Positions 7,987 through 18,919 of a stretch of 64,000 bases of DNA are shown one piece after another. This stretch comes from Candidatus Accumulibacter cognatus. GTDB taxonomy: Bacteria > Pseudomonadota > Gammaproteobacteria > Burkholderiales > Rhodocyclaceae. Every line of letters begins with the position of its first letter. Positions within the stretch are counted from its first letter, which is position 1. The stretch spans positions 4,880,748-4,944,747 of the forward strand of contig CP058708.1 in NCBI GenBank assembly GCA_013414765.1, given 5' to 3'. Both the position numbers and the translations under genes were made by a program. The notes under the pieces were generated by a model. It was not told where the DNA came from. It ran no database searches and saw nothing but the letters and a program-made list of their open reading frames with translations.

Positions 7987-10209
7987 ATGGATGAACTGAC
8001 CAGCACCTTCGTCAACGAAAGCCGCGACCAGCTCACCGCGATGGAAGACGGTCTGCTCAAGCTGGAGCAGTCGCCCGACGACGCCGACAATCTCGGCGCC
8101 ATCTTCCGCGCCGCGCACACCATCAAGGGCGGTGCCGGCGTCGTCGAATGCCGCTTCATCGAAGCCTTCACGCACAAGGTCGAAAACGTCCTCGACAAAC
8201 TGCGTAACGGCGAGATCCCGGTGAGCGGCGAATTGTCGACGGTGATGCTCGCATGCTGCGACCACCTCGGCGCGCTGCTCGACGTCCTCGCCGCCGGCCT
8301 GCCGCAGCCTGATGCCGCCGTGCAGGCGCGCGGCGACGCCCTGCTGGCGACGCTGACCGCCCAGTTCCTCGGCGGCAGCCTGCCCGCTGAAGACGAGCGT
8401 CACATCGAAACCTCCGGCGGCGGTGTGGTTACTACCGACGCCTGGCACCTCTCGGTACGCTTCGGCCCCGGCGTGCTGAAGAACGGCGTGGACCCGCTCT
8501 CACTGCTGCACTACCTGACCTCGCTGGGCGAGATCACTCACCTGACCACGCTCGCCGACACCCTGCCCGCGGCCGACGCGATGGACCCCGAATGCTGCTA
8601 CCTCGGTTTCGAGATCGGCTTCCAGACGCGTGCCAGCAAAGCCCAGATCGAACAGGTCTTCGACTTCGTCCGCGACGAGTGTACGCTCCACATCCTGCCG
8701 CCGCACTCGAAAATCGACGAATACATGCAGTTGATCAAGGAATCTCCCGAAGACCCGATGCGCCTGGGCGAGATCCTTGTCTATTCCGGCGCCCTGACGC
8801 AGGCCGAACTCGATACCGGTCTCGCCGCCCAGTCCCGCGCAGCGGTGGAGAGCGACACCTTGCCACCCAGACCGATCGGCGCCATCCTCGTCGAGCAGAA
8901 GGTGGTGCACTCCGAACTCGTCGAAGCCGCCGCCAGCCGGCAGACGGTGATCAGCGAGAAGAAAACGCGCGAAGCCCGCATGATCCGCGTGCATGCCGAC
9001 AAGCTCGACCAGTTGATCGATCTCGTCGGCGAGATGGTCATCGCCGGCGCCAGCACCTACCTGCTCGCGCAGCGCAGCGGCCGGTCCGAACTGATCGAAT
9101 CGACCGCGGTGCTGCGCCGCCTCGTCGAGAACATCCGCGACTCGGCACTGCAACTGCGCATGGTGCCGATCGGCGAGACTTTCAACCGCTTCCAGCGCGT
9201 CGTGCGCGACAACGCACGCGAACTCGGCAAGACCATCGACCTGGTGATCACCGGCGCCGAGACCGAACTCGACAAATCGGTCGTCGAGAAACTCGGCGAT
9301 CCCCTGATGCATCTGGTCCGCAACGCCATCGACCACGGCATCGAAGCCGCCGAACGGCGCCTCGCGCGCGGCAAGCCGGAAAACGGCACGCTGCAGCTCA
9401 ACGCCTATCACGACTCGGGCAGCATCGTCATCGAAGTCATCGACGACGGCGGCGGCCTGCCGAAAGACAAGATCCGCCAGAAAGCGATCGACAAGGGCCT
9501 GATCGACGCCGCCGCGACGCTGTCCGACCAGGAAATCGGCAATCTGATCTTCGAAGCCGGCTTCTCGACCGCCGAGCAGGTCACCAACCTCTCCGGCCGC
9601 GGCGTCGGCATGGACGTCGTCCGGCGCAACATCGAGGGCCTGCGCGGCCGTGTCGACGTGGCCACCGTCGAAGGCGAAGGATCGACCTTCACTCTCCGCC
9701 TGCCGCTGACGCTGGCGATCATCGACGGCTTTCTGACCGGCGTCGGCCCGGCCTCCTACGTCGTGCCGCTCGACTCGGTCGTCGAATGCATCGAACTCGG
9801 CGAGGTCTCGGCTAGCCGCAACTATCTCAACCTGCGCGGCGAGGTGCTGCCCTTCGTCCGCCTGCGCGAGCTGTTCGGCATCGGCGGCGAGATCCCCGAC
9901 CGCCAGAACGTGGTCATCGTCCAGTACGCCGGCGAGAAAGCGGGTCTCGTCGTCGATACCCTGCTCGGCGAATTCCAGACGGTGATCAAACCGCTCGGCG
10001 TGCTCTTCAAGCACCTGCGCGGCATCGGTGGATCGACCATCCTCGGCACCGGCGAGGTGGCGCTGATCCTCGACGTGCCGGCGCTGGTCGGCCTGGTGAC
10101 CCGGCTCGAAGACCGGCGTCTGACCGCGCCCCCAGCAGCGGAGCGACTGGCGCACGGTACCGCCGCCGCTCGCACGGGAGGTACGCATGAAACCGCATCG
10201 ACCCACTAA
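7987..10209 (+). CDS. cheA: Chemotaxis histidine kinase CheA
   Basis: A 740-residue kinase that phosphorylates CheY and CheB. The N-terminal HPt domain carries His44 in AAHTIKGG. A middle region replaces a usual P2; within it residues about 259-319 (RLGEILVYSGALTQAELD) resemble the MshEN/GspE N-terminal fold. The dimerisation helices (about 325-400), ATPase domain (about 405-580; HLVRNAIDHGIE, DDGGGLPKD, GRGVGMDVV) and CheW-like domain (about 583-720) follow. The start at 7987 is preceded by AAGGAAAT and matches the HPt beginning; an earlier in-frame start overlaps the STAS gene. A nearly identical but damaged copy lies at 54012-55601. Confidence 0.95.
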   Translation: MDELTSTFVNESRDQLTAMEDGLLKLEQSPDDADNLGAIFRAAHTIKGGAGVVECRFIEAFTHKVENVLDKLRNGEIPVSGELSTVMLACCDHLGALLDVLAAGLPQPDAAVQARGDALLATLTAQFLGGSLPAEDERHIETSGGGVVTTDAWHLSVRFGPGVLKNGVDPLSLLHYLTSLGEITHLTTLADTLPAADAMDPECCYLGFEIGFQTRASKAQIEQVFDFVRDECTLHILPPHSKIDEYMQLIKESPEDPMRLGEILVYSGALTQAELDTGLAAQSRAAVESDTLPPRPIGAILVEQKVVHSELVEAAASRQTVISEKKTREARMIRVHADKLDQLIDLVGEMVIAGASTYLLAQRSGRSELIESTAVLRRLVENIRDSALQLRMVPIGETFNRFQRVVRDNARELGKTIDLVITGAETELDKSVVEKLGDPLMHLVRNAIDHGIEAAERRLARGKPENGTLQLNAYHDSGSIVIEVIDDGGGLPKDKIRQKAIDKGLIDAAATLSDQEIGNLIFEAGFSTAEQVTNLSGRGVGMDVVRRNIEGLRGRVDVATVEGEGSTFTLRLPLTLAIIDGFLTGVGPASYVVPLDSVVECIELGEVSASRNYLNLRGEVLPFVRLRELFGIGGEIPDRQNVVIVQYAGEKAGLVVDTLLGEFQTVIKPLGVLFKHLRGIGGSTILGTGEVALILDVPALVGLVTRLEDRRLTAPPAAERLAHGTAAARTGGTHETASTH

Positions 10210-10323
10210 GCGGCCTGCAAATACTGCTGGAACCAGCACGGGCCACCCTGAGGCCGCCTGCATCGTTCATACCCTCACCGTAACTCGAAGGTCATTCGCT
10301 GCATCACTCAAGGAGTTTACCCC

Positions 10324-13038
10324 ATGCTTTCCAATCTCAAGATCGGCGTCCGCCTCGGCATTGCCTTCGCCATCTCGCTGTTCATGCTGCTTCTGGTCAT
10401 CATCATCAGTGCCACCCGCATCGGTGAACTGCAGGCCGACATCAGTGACCTAGTCAAGGACAAGAGCGTCAAGACCAAACTCGCCAACGACCTGATCGAT
10501 GGCATCAATAACGTCGGCCGCTATCATCGCAACATGCTGATCGCCAGGAACGACGAAGCGACGAGCAGAGAAATGGACCGGCTCGTCGAAACACGCAGCG
10601 GTGTCACCAAGATATTCGATGCGCTCGACAAGTTCAACTACGGCGACAAGGGCAAGGCGGCCCTCGAAGCCTGCAAGGAGGCGCGAAAAACTTTCGTTGC
10701 CGAATCGACGAAACTCGAGGGGCAGATCAAGGCCAGACAATGGGATGAAGCGCTGAAGAACTTCGACAGCAGCTACCGCCCGGCCTTCAACGCCTACGTC
10801 AAGAATGTCAATGCCTTTATCGACTATCAGACCGAACTTGCCGAGAAGGTCGGCGTCGACGCCGACGCTCTGGCCAGTTCGACGCGCACGCTGATCATCG
10901 GCCTGGCGATCGCCGCGCTGTTGATCGTCGGACTCCTCGCCCTCCTGATCACCCGCTCGATCACCGGCCCGATCGGCAAGCTCGTCGCCGCCACCGGCAA
11001 GATGGCCGAGGGCGACTTCAACTTCAAGCTCGACATCGACAACAAGGACGAAGTCGGGGTTCTCACCAAGTCGATCCAGGCCCTGCAGGCCAATGTCAAG
11101 CTCCTGATCGACGAGATGAACCGCATGTCGCGCGAGCATGATGCGGGCGACATCGATGTCAAGATCGACGAAGGCAAGTTCACGAACGACTTCCAGGTGA
11201 TGGCCAGGGGCGTGAACAACATGGTGTTCGGCCACATCGCGGTCAAGAAAAAGGCGATGGCCTGCATCAAGGAATTCGGCGAAGGAAACTTCGACGCACC
11301 CCTCGAACAGTTCCCCGGCAAGAAAAAGTTCATCAACGACACCATCGAAGCCGTACGGTCTAACCTCAAGCTGCTGATCGCGGAGATGAACCACATGTCG
11401 AAGGAACACGACGCCGGCGACATCGACGTCAAGATCGACGAAGGCAAGTTCAGGAACGACTTCCAGGTGATGGCCAGGGGCGTGAACAACATGGTGTTCG
11501 GCCACATCGCCGTCAAGAAAAAGGCGATGGCCTGCATCAAGGAATTCGGCGAAGGAAACTTCGACGCACCCCTCGAACAGTTCCCCGGCAAGAAAAAGTT
11601 CATCAACGACACCATCGAAACCGTACGGTCTAACCTCAAGCTGCTGATCGCGGAAATGAACCACATGTCGAAGGAACACGACGCCGGCGACATCGACGTC
11701 AAGATCGACGAAGGCAAGTTCAGGAACGACTTCCAGGTGATGGCCAGGGGCGTGAACAACATGGTGTTCGGCCACATCGCCGTCAAGAAAAAAGCGATGG
11801 CCTGCATCAAGGAATTCGGCGAAGGGAACTTCGATGTACCCCTCGAACAGTTCCCTGGCAAAAAGTCGTTCATCAACGAAACCATCGAGCAGGTGCGTAG
11901 CAACATCAGGGCTCTCGTGTCAGACGTCAACATGCTTTCCAAGGCCGCTATCGAAGGCAAGCTTGGCACGCGGGCGGACGCCGCCAAACACCGAGGCGAC
12001 TTCCAGCGCATTGTCGCCGGCGTCAACGAAACGCTCGACAACGTCGTCGATCCGATCAACGAGGTGCGCCGCATCATGGGCGCGATGGCCAGCGGCGACC
12101 TCACGCAGACCATCACCAGCAGCTACCGGGGCGATTTCGACGAGTTGAAGAACGCCATCAACCAGACCGTCGCCAAACTCGTCGCGACCATCGGCGAGGT
12201 GCGTACCGCGGCCGACAATCTCTCGAACGCCTCCGGCCAGATTTCGGCGACCGCCCAGTCCTTGTCGCAGTCGTCCAGCCAGCAGGCCGCTTCGGTCGAG
12301 GAAACCACGGCCAGCATGGAAGAGATGAGCGCCTCGATCCTGCAGAACACCGAGAACGCCAAAGTCACCGACAGCATGGCGTCGAGCGCCGCTCGCCAGG
12401 CCATCGAAGGCGGCGAAGCCGTCACCAAGACCGTGGAGGCGATGAAGACCATCGCCGAGAAGATCGGCATCGTCGACGACATCGCCTACCAGACCAACCT
12501 GCTGGCCCTGAACGCCGCCATCGAGGCGGCTCGCGCCGGCGAACACGGCAAGGGTTTCGCCGTCGTCGCCGCCGAGGTGAGAAAGCTCGCCGAGCGCTCG
12601 CAGGTGGCCGCTCAGGAAATCAGCCAGGTGGCCAGGGACTCGGTCAAACTTGCCGAACGCGCCGGTTCGCTGCTTACCGAAATGGTGCCCTCGATCAAGA
12701 AGACCTCCGACCTTGTCCAGGAAATCACGGCCGCTTCGCAGGAGCAGAATTCCGGGGTCGGCCAGATCAACGGCGCAATGGGGCAACTCAACCAGGCAAC
12801 GCAGCAGAACGCCTCGGCCTCCGAGGAACTCGCCGCCACCGCCGAGGAAATGGGCAGCCAGGCCGAACAACTGCAGGAACTGATGACTTTCTTCGAGCTT
12901 GCCGACCGCGCTCACAGTGCAGTACCGACGAAGAGAAACCCCACCGCTCGCCGACCGGCAGCCGCCGCGCCGCGTACCAAGGGATCGGGAGGGGGCAGCG
13001 TACTGGCCAGCGCAGAACGTGATTTTGAACGCTTCTGA
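10324..13038 (+). CDS. Methyl-accepting chemotaxis protein with tandem HAMP-like array
   Basis: A 904-residue receptor. Membrane helices near 10-33 and 190-212 flank a periplasmic helical-bundle sensor of about 155 residues. A canonical HAMP domain is followed by three near-identical 90-residue units (258-527), each containing two HAMP-like halves around [14 protein letters not shown] and [14 protein letters not shown]. Two further HAMP-like segments precede the signalling hairpin (tip [21 protein letters not shown]). The C-terminus is a flexible Ala/Pro/Gly linker ending RDFERF, fitting the tether for CheR. GGAGTTTACCCC precedes the ATG. The gene lies between cheA and cheW. Confidence 0.92.
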   Translation: MLSNLKIGVRLGIAFAISLFMLLLVIIISATRIGELQADISDLVKDKSVKTKLANDLIDGINNVGRYHRNMLIARNDEATSREMDRLVETRSGVTKIFDALDKFNYGDKGKAALEACKEARKTFVAESTKLEGQIKARQWDEALKNFDSSYRPAFNAYVKNVNAFIDYQTELAEKVGVDADALASSTRTLIIGLAIAALLIVGLLALLITRSITGPIGKLVAATGKMAEGDFNFKLDIDNKDEVGVLTKSIQALQANVKLLIDEMNRMSREHDAGDIDVKIDEGKFTNDFQVMARGVNNMVFGHIAVKKKAMACIKEFGEGNFDAPLEQFPGKKKFINDTIEAVRSNLKLLIAEMNHMSKEHDAGDIDVKIDEGKFRNDFQVMARGVNNMVFGHIAVKKKAMACIKEFGEGNFDAPLEQFPGKKKFINDTIETVRSNLKLLIAEMNHMSKEHDAGDIDVKIDEGKFRNDFQVMARGVNNMVFGHIAVKKKAMACIKEFGEGNFDVPLEQFPGKKSFINETIEQVRSNIRALVSDVNMLSKAAIEGKLGTRADAAKHRGDFQRIVAGVNETLDNVVDPINEVRRIMGAMASGDLTQTITSSYRGDFDELKNAINQTVAKLVATIGEVRTAADNLSNASGQISATAQSLSQSSSQQAASVEETTASMEEMSASILQNTENAKVTDSMASSAARQAIEGGEAVTKTVEAMKTIAEKIGIVDDIAYQTNLLALNAAIEAARAGEHGKGFAVVAAEVRKLAERSQVAAQEISQVARDSVKLAERAGSLLTEMVPSIKKTSDLVQEITAASQEQNSGVGQINGAMGQLNQATQQNASASEELAATAEEMGSQAEQLQELMTFFELADRAHSAVPTKRNPTARRPAAAAPRTKGSGGGSVLASAERDFERF
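11095..11904 (+). repeat. Three tandem 270-bp repeats inside the MCP gene
   Basis: Units at 11095-11364, 11365-11634 and 11635-11904 keep the reading frame (90 codons each). The units are nearly identical at the DNA level including silent positions, with units two and three closest. This indicates recent expansion by unequal crossing-over or slippage. The repeat lengthens the poly-HAMP stalk between membrane and signalling tip. Confidence 0.95.
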
Positions 13039-13051
13039 ACAGGAACCAGCC

Positions 13052-13639
13052 ATGACCCAGATCACTCAATCCCGGCCCACCGGCAATGCCGGCAATGCCA
13101 TCGCCAAGCGTACCGCGAGCGCACTTCAGGCGCTGCAGGCGGCCGCCGACAGCCCGCCGCAATACCTTACCTTCCTGCTCGGCGGCGAGATGTTCGCCAT
13201 CGGCATCCTCAATGTCAAGGAAATCATCGAGTACGGCCAGCTCACCGAGATCCCGATGATGCCGGCCTTCATCCGCGGCGTCATCAACCTGCGCGGCGCC
13301 GTCGTCCCGGTCATCGACCTCGCGGCGCGCTTCGGGAAAACCCAGAGCCTCATTGGCAAACGCAGCTGTATCGTCATCGTCGAGGTCCGCGAGAACGACC
13401 TTCGTCACGACATCGGGCTCCTGGTCGACGCGGTCTCGGAAGTGATCGAGATCCCGGCAAGCGACATCGAGCCGCCACCGTCCTTCGGCGCCCGCATCCG
13501 TGCCGACTTCATCCACGGCATGGGCAAGGTCGCCGGCAAGTTCGTGATCCTCCTCAATATCATCAAGGTGTTGTCGGTCGACGAGATCGCGATGCTGGCG
13601 CAGGTAGCGGGCGGAGAGATAGGCGCCACCAAGACCTGA
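13052..13639 (+). CDS. cheW: Chemotaxis coupling protein CheW
   Basis: A 195-residue adaptor that joins MCPs to CheA. After a variable Ala/Thr/Gln-rich N-terminal extension of about 35 residues comes a single CheW domain: QYLTFLLGGEMFAIGIL, NVKEIIEYG, RGVINLRGAVVPVIDLA and the end motif about FVILLNIIKVLS. The ATG at 13052 follows AGGAACCAGCC and lies 13 bases after the MCP stop. The gene is paralogous to the CheW at 57548; long stretches are identical. A third, broken copy lies at 17007. Confidence 0.95.
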   Translation: MTQITQSRPTGNAGNAIAKRTASALQALQAAADSPPQYLTFLLGGEMFAIGILNVKEIIEYGQLTEIPMMPAFIRGVINLRGAVVPVIDLAARFGKTQSLIGKRSCIVIVEVRENDLRHDIGLLVDAVSEVIEIPASDIEPPPSFGARIRADFIHGMGKVAGKFVILLNIIKVLSVDEIAMLAQVAGGEIGATKT

Positions 13640-13679
13640 AGCACGACGCGTGGCCAGGCATCGACGCTTGTCCACATGG

Positions 13680-13698
13680 ATTGGTTAACCAATTGGTT
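13680..13698. promoter_or_regulatory. Overlapping palindromes upstream of the PstS-like gene
   Basis: ATTGGTTAACCAATTGGTT contains a perfect 14-base palindrome (ATTGGTTAACCAAT, 13680-13693) overlapping a perfect 12-base one (AACCAATTGGTT, 13687-13698). It lies 17 bases before the ATG at 13716, just ahead of the ribosome binding site. It has no resemblance to a Pho box. It is a candidate operator allowing separate control of the binding protein. Confidence 0.45.
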
Positions 13699-13715
13699 CC
13701 AAAGGAAATTCAGAA

Positions 13716-14486
13716 ATGAACACACAGCAACTCATCAGCAGACTCGCGATTGCGGCATCACTCTTGACGGCAGCCACCGGCGTTGGCGCTGCCGAGGAAC
13801 TGAAGATCGGTGGCGGCGGCGCGGCCATGAGCGGCATTTTCCTGCCCGTGAAGCCGGCTTTCGAAAAGGCAAGCGGCATTACTTTGATCAACCTGCAATC
13901 GTCGCCAAAGGATGGTTTGGTCGATCTGAGCAAGGGGAAAGTGGAGGCCGCGGTCGCGGCAGTCTCGATCGACAGCATGATTGCCGGAGCGGCCGGGGAC
14001 GGGGTGAAGGTCGACAAGGCCACCTTGCAGGTGAGCGAAGTAGGCAGGAACCGTACCGTCCTGTTTGTACACCCCAGCAACAAGGTGAGCAAGCTGAGCA
14101 AGGAGCAGGTGAAAGGAATCTTCACCGGCGCCATCACCAACTGGCAAGAGGTCGGCGGCGAAGACAAGGAAATCATCGTCGTCTGGGGCAAGGGGACACC
14201 GGGCCAGAATGCGCAGTTCAGCAAGGAAGTTCTCGACGGCGCGGCGGTCGCCAAGGACGTCCTGGAGTCCGGCAACTACGTGAAGATCAAGGAAACGGTG
14301 GCAGCGACTCCCGAGGCCATCGGTATCGACCCCTTCGGAATCGCTGACGCGTCGGTCAAGGTGATCGAAAACGACCCGCCCCTGACCAGCCCGATCATCC
14401 TGGTGACCACCGGCAAACCTTCAGCCAAGGTGCAGAAGCTGATCGACTTCGTCAAGGGGGAAGGGAAGCCATTCACCAAGCAGTAA
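13716..14486 (+). CDS. PstS-like periplasmic phosphate-type binding protein
   Basis: A 256-residue secreted protein with a signal peptide cleaved near 25 (GVGA/AEEL). The mature part has the PBP-like-2 fold of PstS: an early Gly-rich phosphate-loop-like segment ([12 protein letters not shown]), a Ser/Asp motif (AVSIDSM) and the hallmark [19 protein letters not shown] lies upstream. It stands between cheW and an mcp rather than with pstCAB, so it more likely delivers ligand to a receptor than serves a transporter. The ligand may be phosphate or another oxyanion; this is inference. Family membership is secure; the ligand is not. Confidence 0.82.
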   Translation: MNTQQLISRLAIAASLLTAATGVGAAEELKIGGGGAAMSGIFLPVKPAFEKASGITLINLQSSPKDGLVDLSKGKVEAAVAAVSIDSMIAGAAGDGVKVDKATLQVSEVGRNRTVLFVHPSNKVSKLSKEQVKGIFTGAITNWQEVGGEDKEIIVVWGKGTPGQNAQFSKEVLDGAAVAKDVLESGNYVKIKETVAATPEAIGIDPFGIADASVKVIENDPPLTSPIILVTTGKPSAKVQKLIDFVKGEGKPFTKQ

Positions 14487-14511
14487 TCCCTGCCCCGACG
14501 CAAGGTCCGCC

Positions 14512-16992
14512 ATGAAGATTCGAAGCAAACTGCTGCTGTTCGCCCTTCTGACCATCGTCGGTATCACCGTCATCGGTGGAGTGAGTCTGGTCGGCATGCG
14601 TCTCATCCAGGGCAAGCTACAGGTTCTGACCGAACGTTCCACACCATACCAACTGAAGACCATCGAACTACAACGCACAATGCAGGAACACACGTCGAAT
14701 CTTCTGAAAGTCACCTTGGCGACCGATGCCAGCGAGTTCACCGCCGCCGAGAAAGCAACCCAGGACAGCGAGACCGAGTTGGCGCAGCGCGCCAGCGACT
14801 TGCGGGCGCTCGCGGGAACAGACTCGACGGGCGTCTTCAAGGTGGACGGATTGAGCGAACTGGCGCGGCAAATCATCGCCAACACCGGCAGTCGCCTGAC
14901 CGCCGAGCAGGCGGCCAGGGCAGCCGATGGCGCAATGAAGACCCAGTTGGCCGAGGTGGACAAACAGCTCAACCAGCTCACCGGATCGATGAACAGACTT
15001 CAGAAAGGGTCTTCCCGGCAGTTGTCGTCGGCTAGCGACAAGGCGCGCGACATCACCGAGAAGCTGATGAACCTCACGCAGATTCGCGACAGCCTGAAGG
15101 ACATGAACTTCACCTTCATCGAGATTCAGAAGGCCGAAGGACGAAAAGCGCTGCTACTGCTGCGCAGCAGGTTTGACACGGCGCTCAGCGAATTTGCCAA
15201 GAATCCGCTCGTCTCGTCCTCGGAACCGGGTGTCAAGACAATCGTTGCTCGCGTTGCCGAAATCCGGAAACAAGGCGCTGGTCTGATCGAACAGCGCGCA
15301 CCGATCATCAGCAAAACGGCGACCGATGAGCAGAAACAGGCCTACGAGCAGTCGGTCCAGGGCATCGGTGGACAGTTGAGCGGCGCATTGACCGAAATCG
15401 AACAGGAAATCACCCTGGCCACGAACCATTACGCGATCGAAAACAAGAGCCATGATAATTCGCTCAAGGAATCGGCAGCGGCCGGCGAAACGGTGACGCT
15501 TACCGGCGAACTGATCAGCGCGTGTTTTGAAATCAATAGCCGCGGTCGTGAGCTATTCGGTGCCCGCAACACGACAAACCTGAAAGACATCACAGTCGAG
15601 GTCCGCCAGCAATTCTCCAGCGCTGACGGCTTGATTGCCAAACTCCGGAAGACGCTCAGTGCGAGCCATGCGAAGGCAGATCTGAAAGTACTCGATGAGG
15701 TTTCCGCCGCATTGGCCAAGACCCACCAGCTCCTGTTCGGTGAAGGTGGCGTCATCGCCCGCCTGGCAGAGGTGCTTGACATCACGCGCCAGTCGATCGA
15801 ACTCAACGGCCGTCTCAAGAACCTGGTAGCGGAACAGAGGAGCATCGGCGAAAAGGGCGTGACTGCTGCCCAGGACGAGCAAGCCAGGGCAGTGGCTTCG
15901 GTCAACCGCATCGTCGTCACCAATGTCACGACCATCACGATCGTCGGTCTGGCGGTACTGGGTCTGGCAGTCGTCGTCAGCACCCTGCTTTCGCGCAGCA
16001 TCACCCGGCCAATTGCCGGCGCCGCCTTGGCAGCGCGCGAATTGGCCGAGGGAAACCTCTCCGTCCACATCGACGTCCAGAGCAAGGACGAGATGGGCCA
16101 ACTGATGAGTGCGATGCGGACCATGGTCGGCAAGCTCGCGCAGATCATCGGCGAAGTGCGCACCGCCGCCGACAAGCTCTCGAATGCCTCACGCCAGGTC
16201 TTGGCAACCGCGCAGTCGCTTTCGCAATCGTCGAGCGAGCAGGCGGCTTCGGTCGAGGAAAGTACCGAGAGCATCGGACAGATGGCGGCTTCGATCGCGC
16301 GCAACAACGATAACGCCAGGAGCACCGACGACATGGCCTCACTGGCTTCCCGACAGGCCGTCGAAGGTGGCGAGGCCGTCGGTCAAACCGTCGAAGCGAT
16401 GAAGACGATCGCCAACAAGATCGGCATCGTCGACGATATCGCCCACCAGACCAACCTGCTGGCGCTGAACGCCAGCATCGAAGCGGCACGCGCCGGCGAG
16501 CACGGAAAGGGTTTCGCGGTTGTCGCCGCAGAGGTGAGAAAACTTGCCGAGCACTCGCAACTCGCCGCGCAGGAAATCGGCACGGTCGCCAGCGAATCGG
16601 TGAAACTCGCCGAACGTGCCGGTACGCTGCTCGGCGAAATGGTGCCGTCGATCCAGAAAACCTCCGGCCTCGTCCAGGAGATCGCTTCGTCTTCGCAGGA
16701 GCAGAGTTTTCGTGTCGGCAAGATCAACGGTGCGATGGGGCAACTCAACCAGGCGACGCAGCAGAATGCTTCGGCCTCCGAAGAACTCGCGGCCACCGCC
16801 GAGGAACTCGGCAGCCAAGCCGCGCAACTGCAGGAGCTGATGACTTTCTTCCGACTCGCCGAGGCCGATCGCCACGCCCCGACTGCGCGCCGCGCCGCGC
16901 CGGCTGCCCGGCAGGCGACGCCCGCACGCTCCAGGGTACCGGCCCACGGCACCGCGCCGACGCCGGACGAGCACGATTTCAAACGTTTCTGA
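14512..16992 (+). CDS. Methyl-accepting chemotaxis protein, large periplasmic sensor
   Basis: An 826-residue receptor. Membrane helices near 8-28 and 467-490 enclose a helical periplasmic domain of about 440 residues, far larger than a typical four-helix bundle. HAMP and a signalling domain follow (tip [21 protein letters not shown], a slight departure from the usual Y and A). The tail is an Ala/Pro/Arg-rich linker ending HDFKRF. The gene starts 25 bases after the PstS-like gene. Because of that position it is the obvious candidate receptor for the binding protein. The receptor fits the 34H length class by comparison with enteric receptors. Confidence 0.9.
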   Translation: MKIRSKLLLFALLTIVGITVIGGVSLVGMRLIQGKLQVLTERSTPYQLKTIELQRTMQEHTSNLLKVTLATDASEFTAAEKATQDSETELAQRASDLRALAGTDSTGVFKVDGLSELARQIIANTGSRLTAEQAARAADGAMKTQLAEVDKQLNQLTGSMNRLQKGSSRQLSSASDKARDITEKLMNLTQIRDSLKDMNFTFIEIQKAEGRKALLLLRSRFDTALSEFAKNPLVSSSEPGVKTIVARVAEIRKQGAGLIEQRAPIISKTATDEQKQAYEQSVQGIGGQLSGALTEIEQEITLATNHYAIENKSHDNSLKESAAAGETVTLTGELISACFEINSRGRELFGARNTTNLKDITVEVRQQFSSADGLIAKLRKTLSASHAKADLKVLDEVSAALAKTHQLLFGEGGVIARLAEVLDITRQSIELNGRLKNLVAEQRSIGEKGVTAAQDEQARAVASVNRIVVTNVTTITIVGLAVLGLAVVVSTLLSRSITRPIAGAALAARELAEGNLSVHIDVQSKDEMGQLMSAMRTMVGKLAQIIGEVRTAADKLSNASRQVLATAQSLSQSSSEQAASVEESTESIGQMAASIARNNDNARSTDDMASLASRQAVEGGEAVGQTVEAMKTIANKIGIVDDIAHQTNLLALNASIEAARAGEHGKGFAVVAAEVRKLAEHSQLAAQEIGTVASESVKLAERAGTLLGEMVPSIQKTSGLVQEIASSSQEQSFRVGKINGAMGQLNQATQQNASASEELAATAEELGSQAAQLQELMTFFRLAEADRHAPTARRAAPAARQATPARSRVPAHGTAPTPDEHDFKRF

Positions 16993-17006
16993 GGAAGACC
17001 CCGGCC

Positions 17007-17176
17007 ATGACCCCGATTTCACCTGCCCGACCCGCTGCCAACGCGGTCACCCGGCGCGGCGCGGCGCGGCGCGGCCGCGCTGCCGGCAGCGGCCGAGAAC
17101 CCGCCGCAACACCTCATCTTCGTTCTCGGCGGCGAGATGTTCGCCGTCGGCGTCCTCAACGTCAAGGAAATCATCG
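17007..17176 (+). pseudogene. cheW remnant (frameshifted and truncated)
   Basis: ATG at 17007 with GAGGAAG upstream begins like the intact CheW at 57548 ([14 protein letters not shown]). The frame is then lost in a GGCGC-repeat-rich stretch near 17055-17085. The downstream part reads as CheW in another frame ([22 protein letters not shown]) and homology stops abruptly at 17176. About 55 of roughly 190 codons remain. The last fragment happens to stay open into the following MCP, creating a false long start at 17137. Confidence 0.85.
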
Positions 17177-17226
17177 TACTGATTGATTTCAGTCATCACC
17201 CTGCCTTTCACTGGAGATCAACCCTC

Positions 17227-18858
17227 ATGTTCAAGAATCTCAAAATCGGCGCCCGTTTGGGCTTCGGCTTCGGCATCGTCCTGATGCTGATGTCCATTCT
17301 CGCGGCAGTGTCCTACTACCGCATCCAGATGCTCAATCAAGAAATCAACGACGTGGTCGACGACAAGTTTCCCAAGACCGTCTTGGCCAAAGACATCATC
17401 GAGCAGGTCAATATTGTTGCGCGCACATCGCGCAACGTGCTGCTGTTCAAGGACGTGGGCGAAATCAACAAGGAATTCAATAGGCTAGAAGAGGCTCGCA
17501 AGGTCGTCAGTGAACGTTTCGGGCAACTCGAGAAAACGATCACTTCAGAAACCGGCAAGAAGCTCATCGCCGACTCGATCGCTCTGCGCCAGGAATATGT
17601 TAGCGACACGAACAATTTCATCGAGATCGTCAAGGCTGGCAAGATCGACACGGCCACCACCCACCTGCTCGGCAAAATGCGTAAGTCTCAACTCGAATTC
17701 ATGGCTTCGATCAAAAAGCTGACCGACTTCCAGACCGAATTGATGAACAAGTCTGGCGAGGAGGCTGGGAAATCCGCCCAGCAGGCCAATTTCCTCATCC
17801 TGATGCTCGCCTTGGCGGCTTTGTTCCTCGGCACCGGCTTCGCCGTCTGGGTCACGCGCTCGATCACGGTGCCGGTCAATGCCGCGGTACACGCGGCCAA
17901 TGCCATTTCCGAAGGCGACCTGACGGTCCGGGTCGACGCGCAGGGCAGGGACGAAGTCGGTCAGTTGATGTCGGCGATGCAGACCATGGTCGGCAAGCTC
18001 GGCGAGATCATCGGCGAAGTCCGCACCGCCGCCGACAACCTCTCGAACGCCTCAGGGCAAGTCTCGGCGACCGCCCAGTCGCTCTCGCAGTCGGCTAGCG
18101 AACAGGCGGCTTCGGTCGAGGAGACGACGGCCAGCATGGAACAGATGAGCGCCTCGATCGTCCAGAACACCGAGAACGCCAAGGTCACCGACGGCATGGC
18201 CTCGGCCGCTTCGCGGCAGGCGATCGAAGGCGGCGAAGCCGTCGGCCGCACCGTCGAAGCCATGAAGACCATCGCCGACAAGATCGGCATCGTCGACGAA
18301 ATTGCCTACCAGACCAACTTGCTGGCCTTGAACGCCGCCATCGAGGCCGCGCGCGCCGGCGAACACGGCAAGGGTTTCGCCGTCGTCGCCGCCGAGGTGA
18401 GAAAACTCGCCGAACGCTCGCAGGTGGCCGCGCAGGAAATCGGCCACGTCGCCAAGGAGTCGGTGAAACTCGCCGAACAGGCCGGGTCGCTGCTCGGCGA
18501 AATGGTACCGTCGATCCAGAAGACCTCCGATCTCGTCCAGGAGATCGCCGCCGCCTCGCAGGAGCAGCGTTCCGGCGTCGGCCAGATCAACGGCGCGATG
18601 GGGCAGCTCAACCAGGCGACGCAGCAGAACGCCTCGGCTTCCGAAGAACTCGCCGCCACCGCCGAGGAACTCGGCAGCCAGGCCGCGCAACTGCAGGAGC
18701 TGATGACTTTCTTCCGGTTGGCGGAGGAAGGCCGCGGCGTGGCAAGCACGCGGCGAGCGTCCCCGTCCACCCCTCCACAGGCGGCGCCCGCACGCAGCGG
18801 AAGAACGGCCCGCGTCGCCACCCTGGCGCTGGCCAGCCACGACTTCGAGCGTTTCTGA
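17227..18858 (+). CDS. Methyl-accepting chemotaxis protein, four-helix-bundle type
   Basis: A 543-residue receptor beginning [16 protein letters not shown]. Membrane helices near 10-32 and 190-212 enclose a periplasmic four-helix-bundle sensor of about 155 residues. HAMP, methylation helices ([13 protein letters not shown]), tip ([21 protein letters not shown]) and a Ser/Pro/Ala linker ending HDFERF follow. GGAG lies ten bases before the ATG. An in-frame start at 17137 is rejected because those codons derive from the broken cheW. Its N-terminus is closely related to the MCP fragment at 55645. Confidence 0.9.
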   Translation: MFKNLKIGARLGFGFGIVLMLMSILAAVSYYRIQMLNQEINDVVDDKFPKTVLAKDIIEQVNIVARTSRNVLLFKDVGEINKEFNRLEEARKVVSERFGQLEKTITSETGKKLIADSIALRQEYVSDTNNFIEIVKAGKIDTATTHLLGKMRKSQLEFMASIKKLTDFQTELMNKSGEEAGKSAQQANFLILMLALAALFLGTGFAVWVTRSITVPVNAAVHAANAISEGDLTVRVDAQGRDEVGQLMSAMQTMVGKLGEIIGEVRTAADNLSNASGQVSATAQSLSQSASEQAASVEETTASMEQMSASIVQNTENAKVTDGMASAASRQAIEGGEAVGRTVEAMKTIADKIGIVDEIAYQTNLLALNAAIEAARAGEHGKGFAVVAAEVRKLAERSQVAAQEIGHVAKESVKLAEQAGSLLGEMVPSIQKTSDLVQEIAAASQEQRSGVGQINGAMGQLNQATQQNASASEELAATAEELGSQAAQLQELMTFFRLAEEGRGVASTRRASPSTPPQAAPARSGRTARVATLALASHDFERF

Positions 18859-18919
18859 ACCAGCATTGCCGGGCGACAGTGAAGGCGCAAGGACCGACTG
18901 ATCTCCACAGGAAGAAATC

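Noticed and set aside
8500-10263. A 587-codon minus-strand frame opposite cheA, and the similar one at 54411-55718
   Set aside because: Both mirror cheA codons; the Asp/Gly/His-rich translation is the usual antisense artefact of high GC at third positions.
11095-11904. Repeat array as a possible CRISPR
   Set aside because: Units are 270 bases, contiguous and in coding frame; there are no spacers.
17137-17226. Extended N-terminus of the MCP starting at 17137
   Set aside because: The extra codons derive from the broken cheW; the true start matches the MCP N-terminus at 55645 and lies at 17227.
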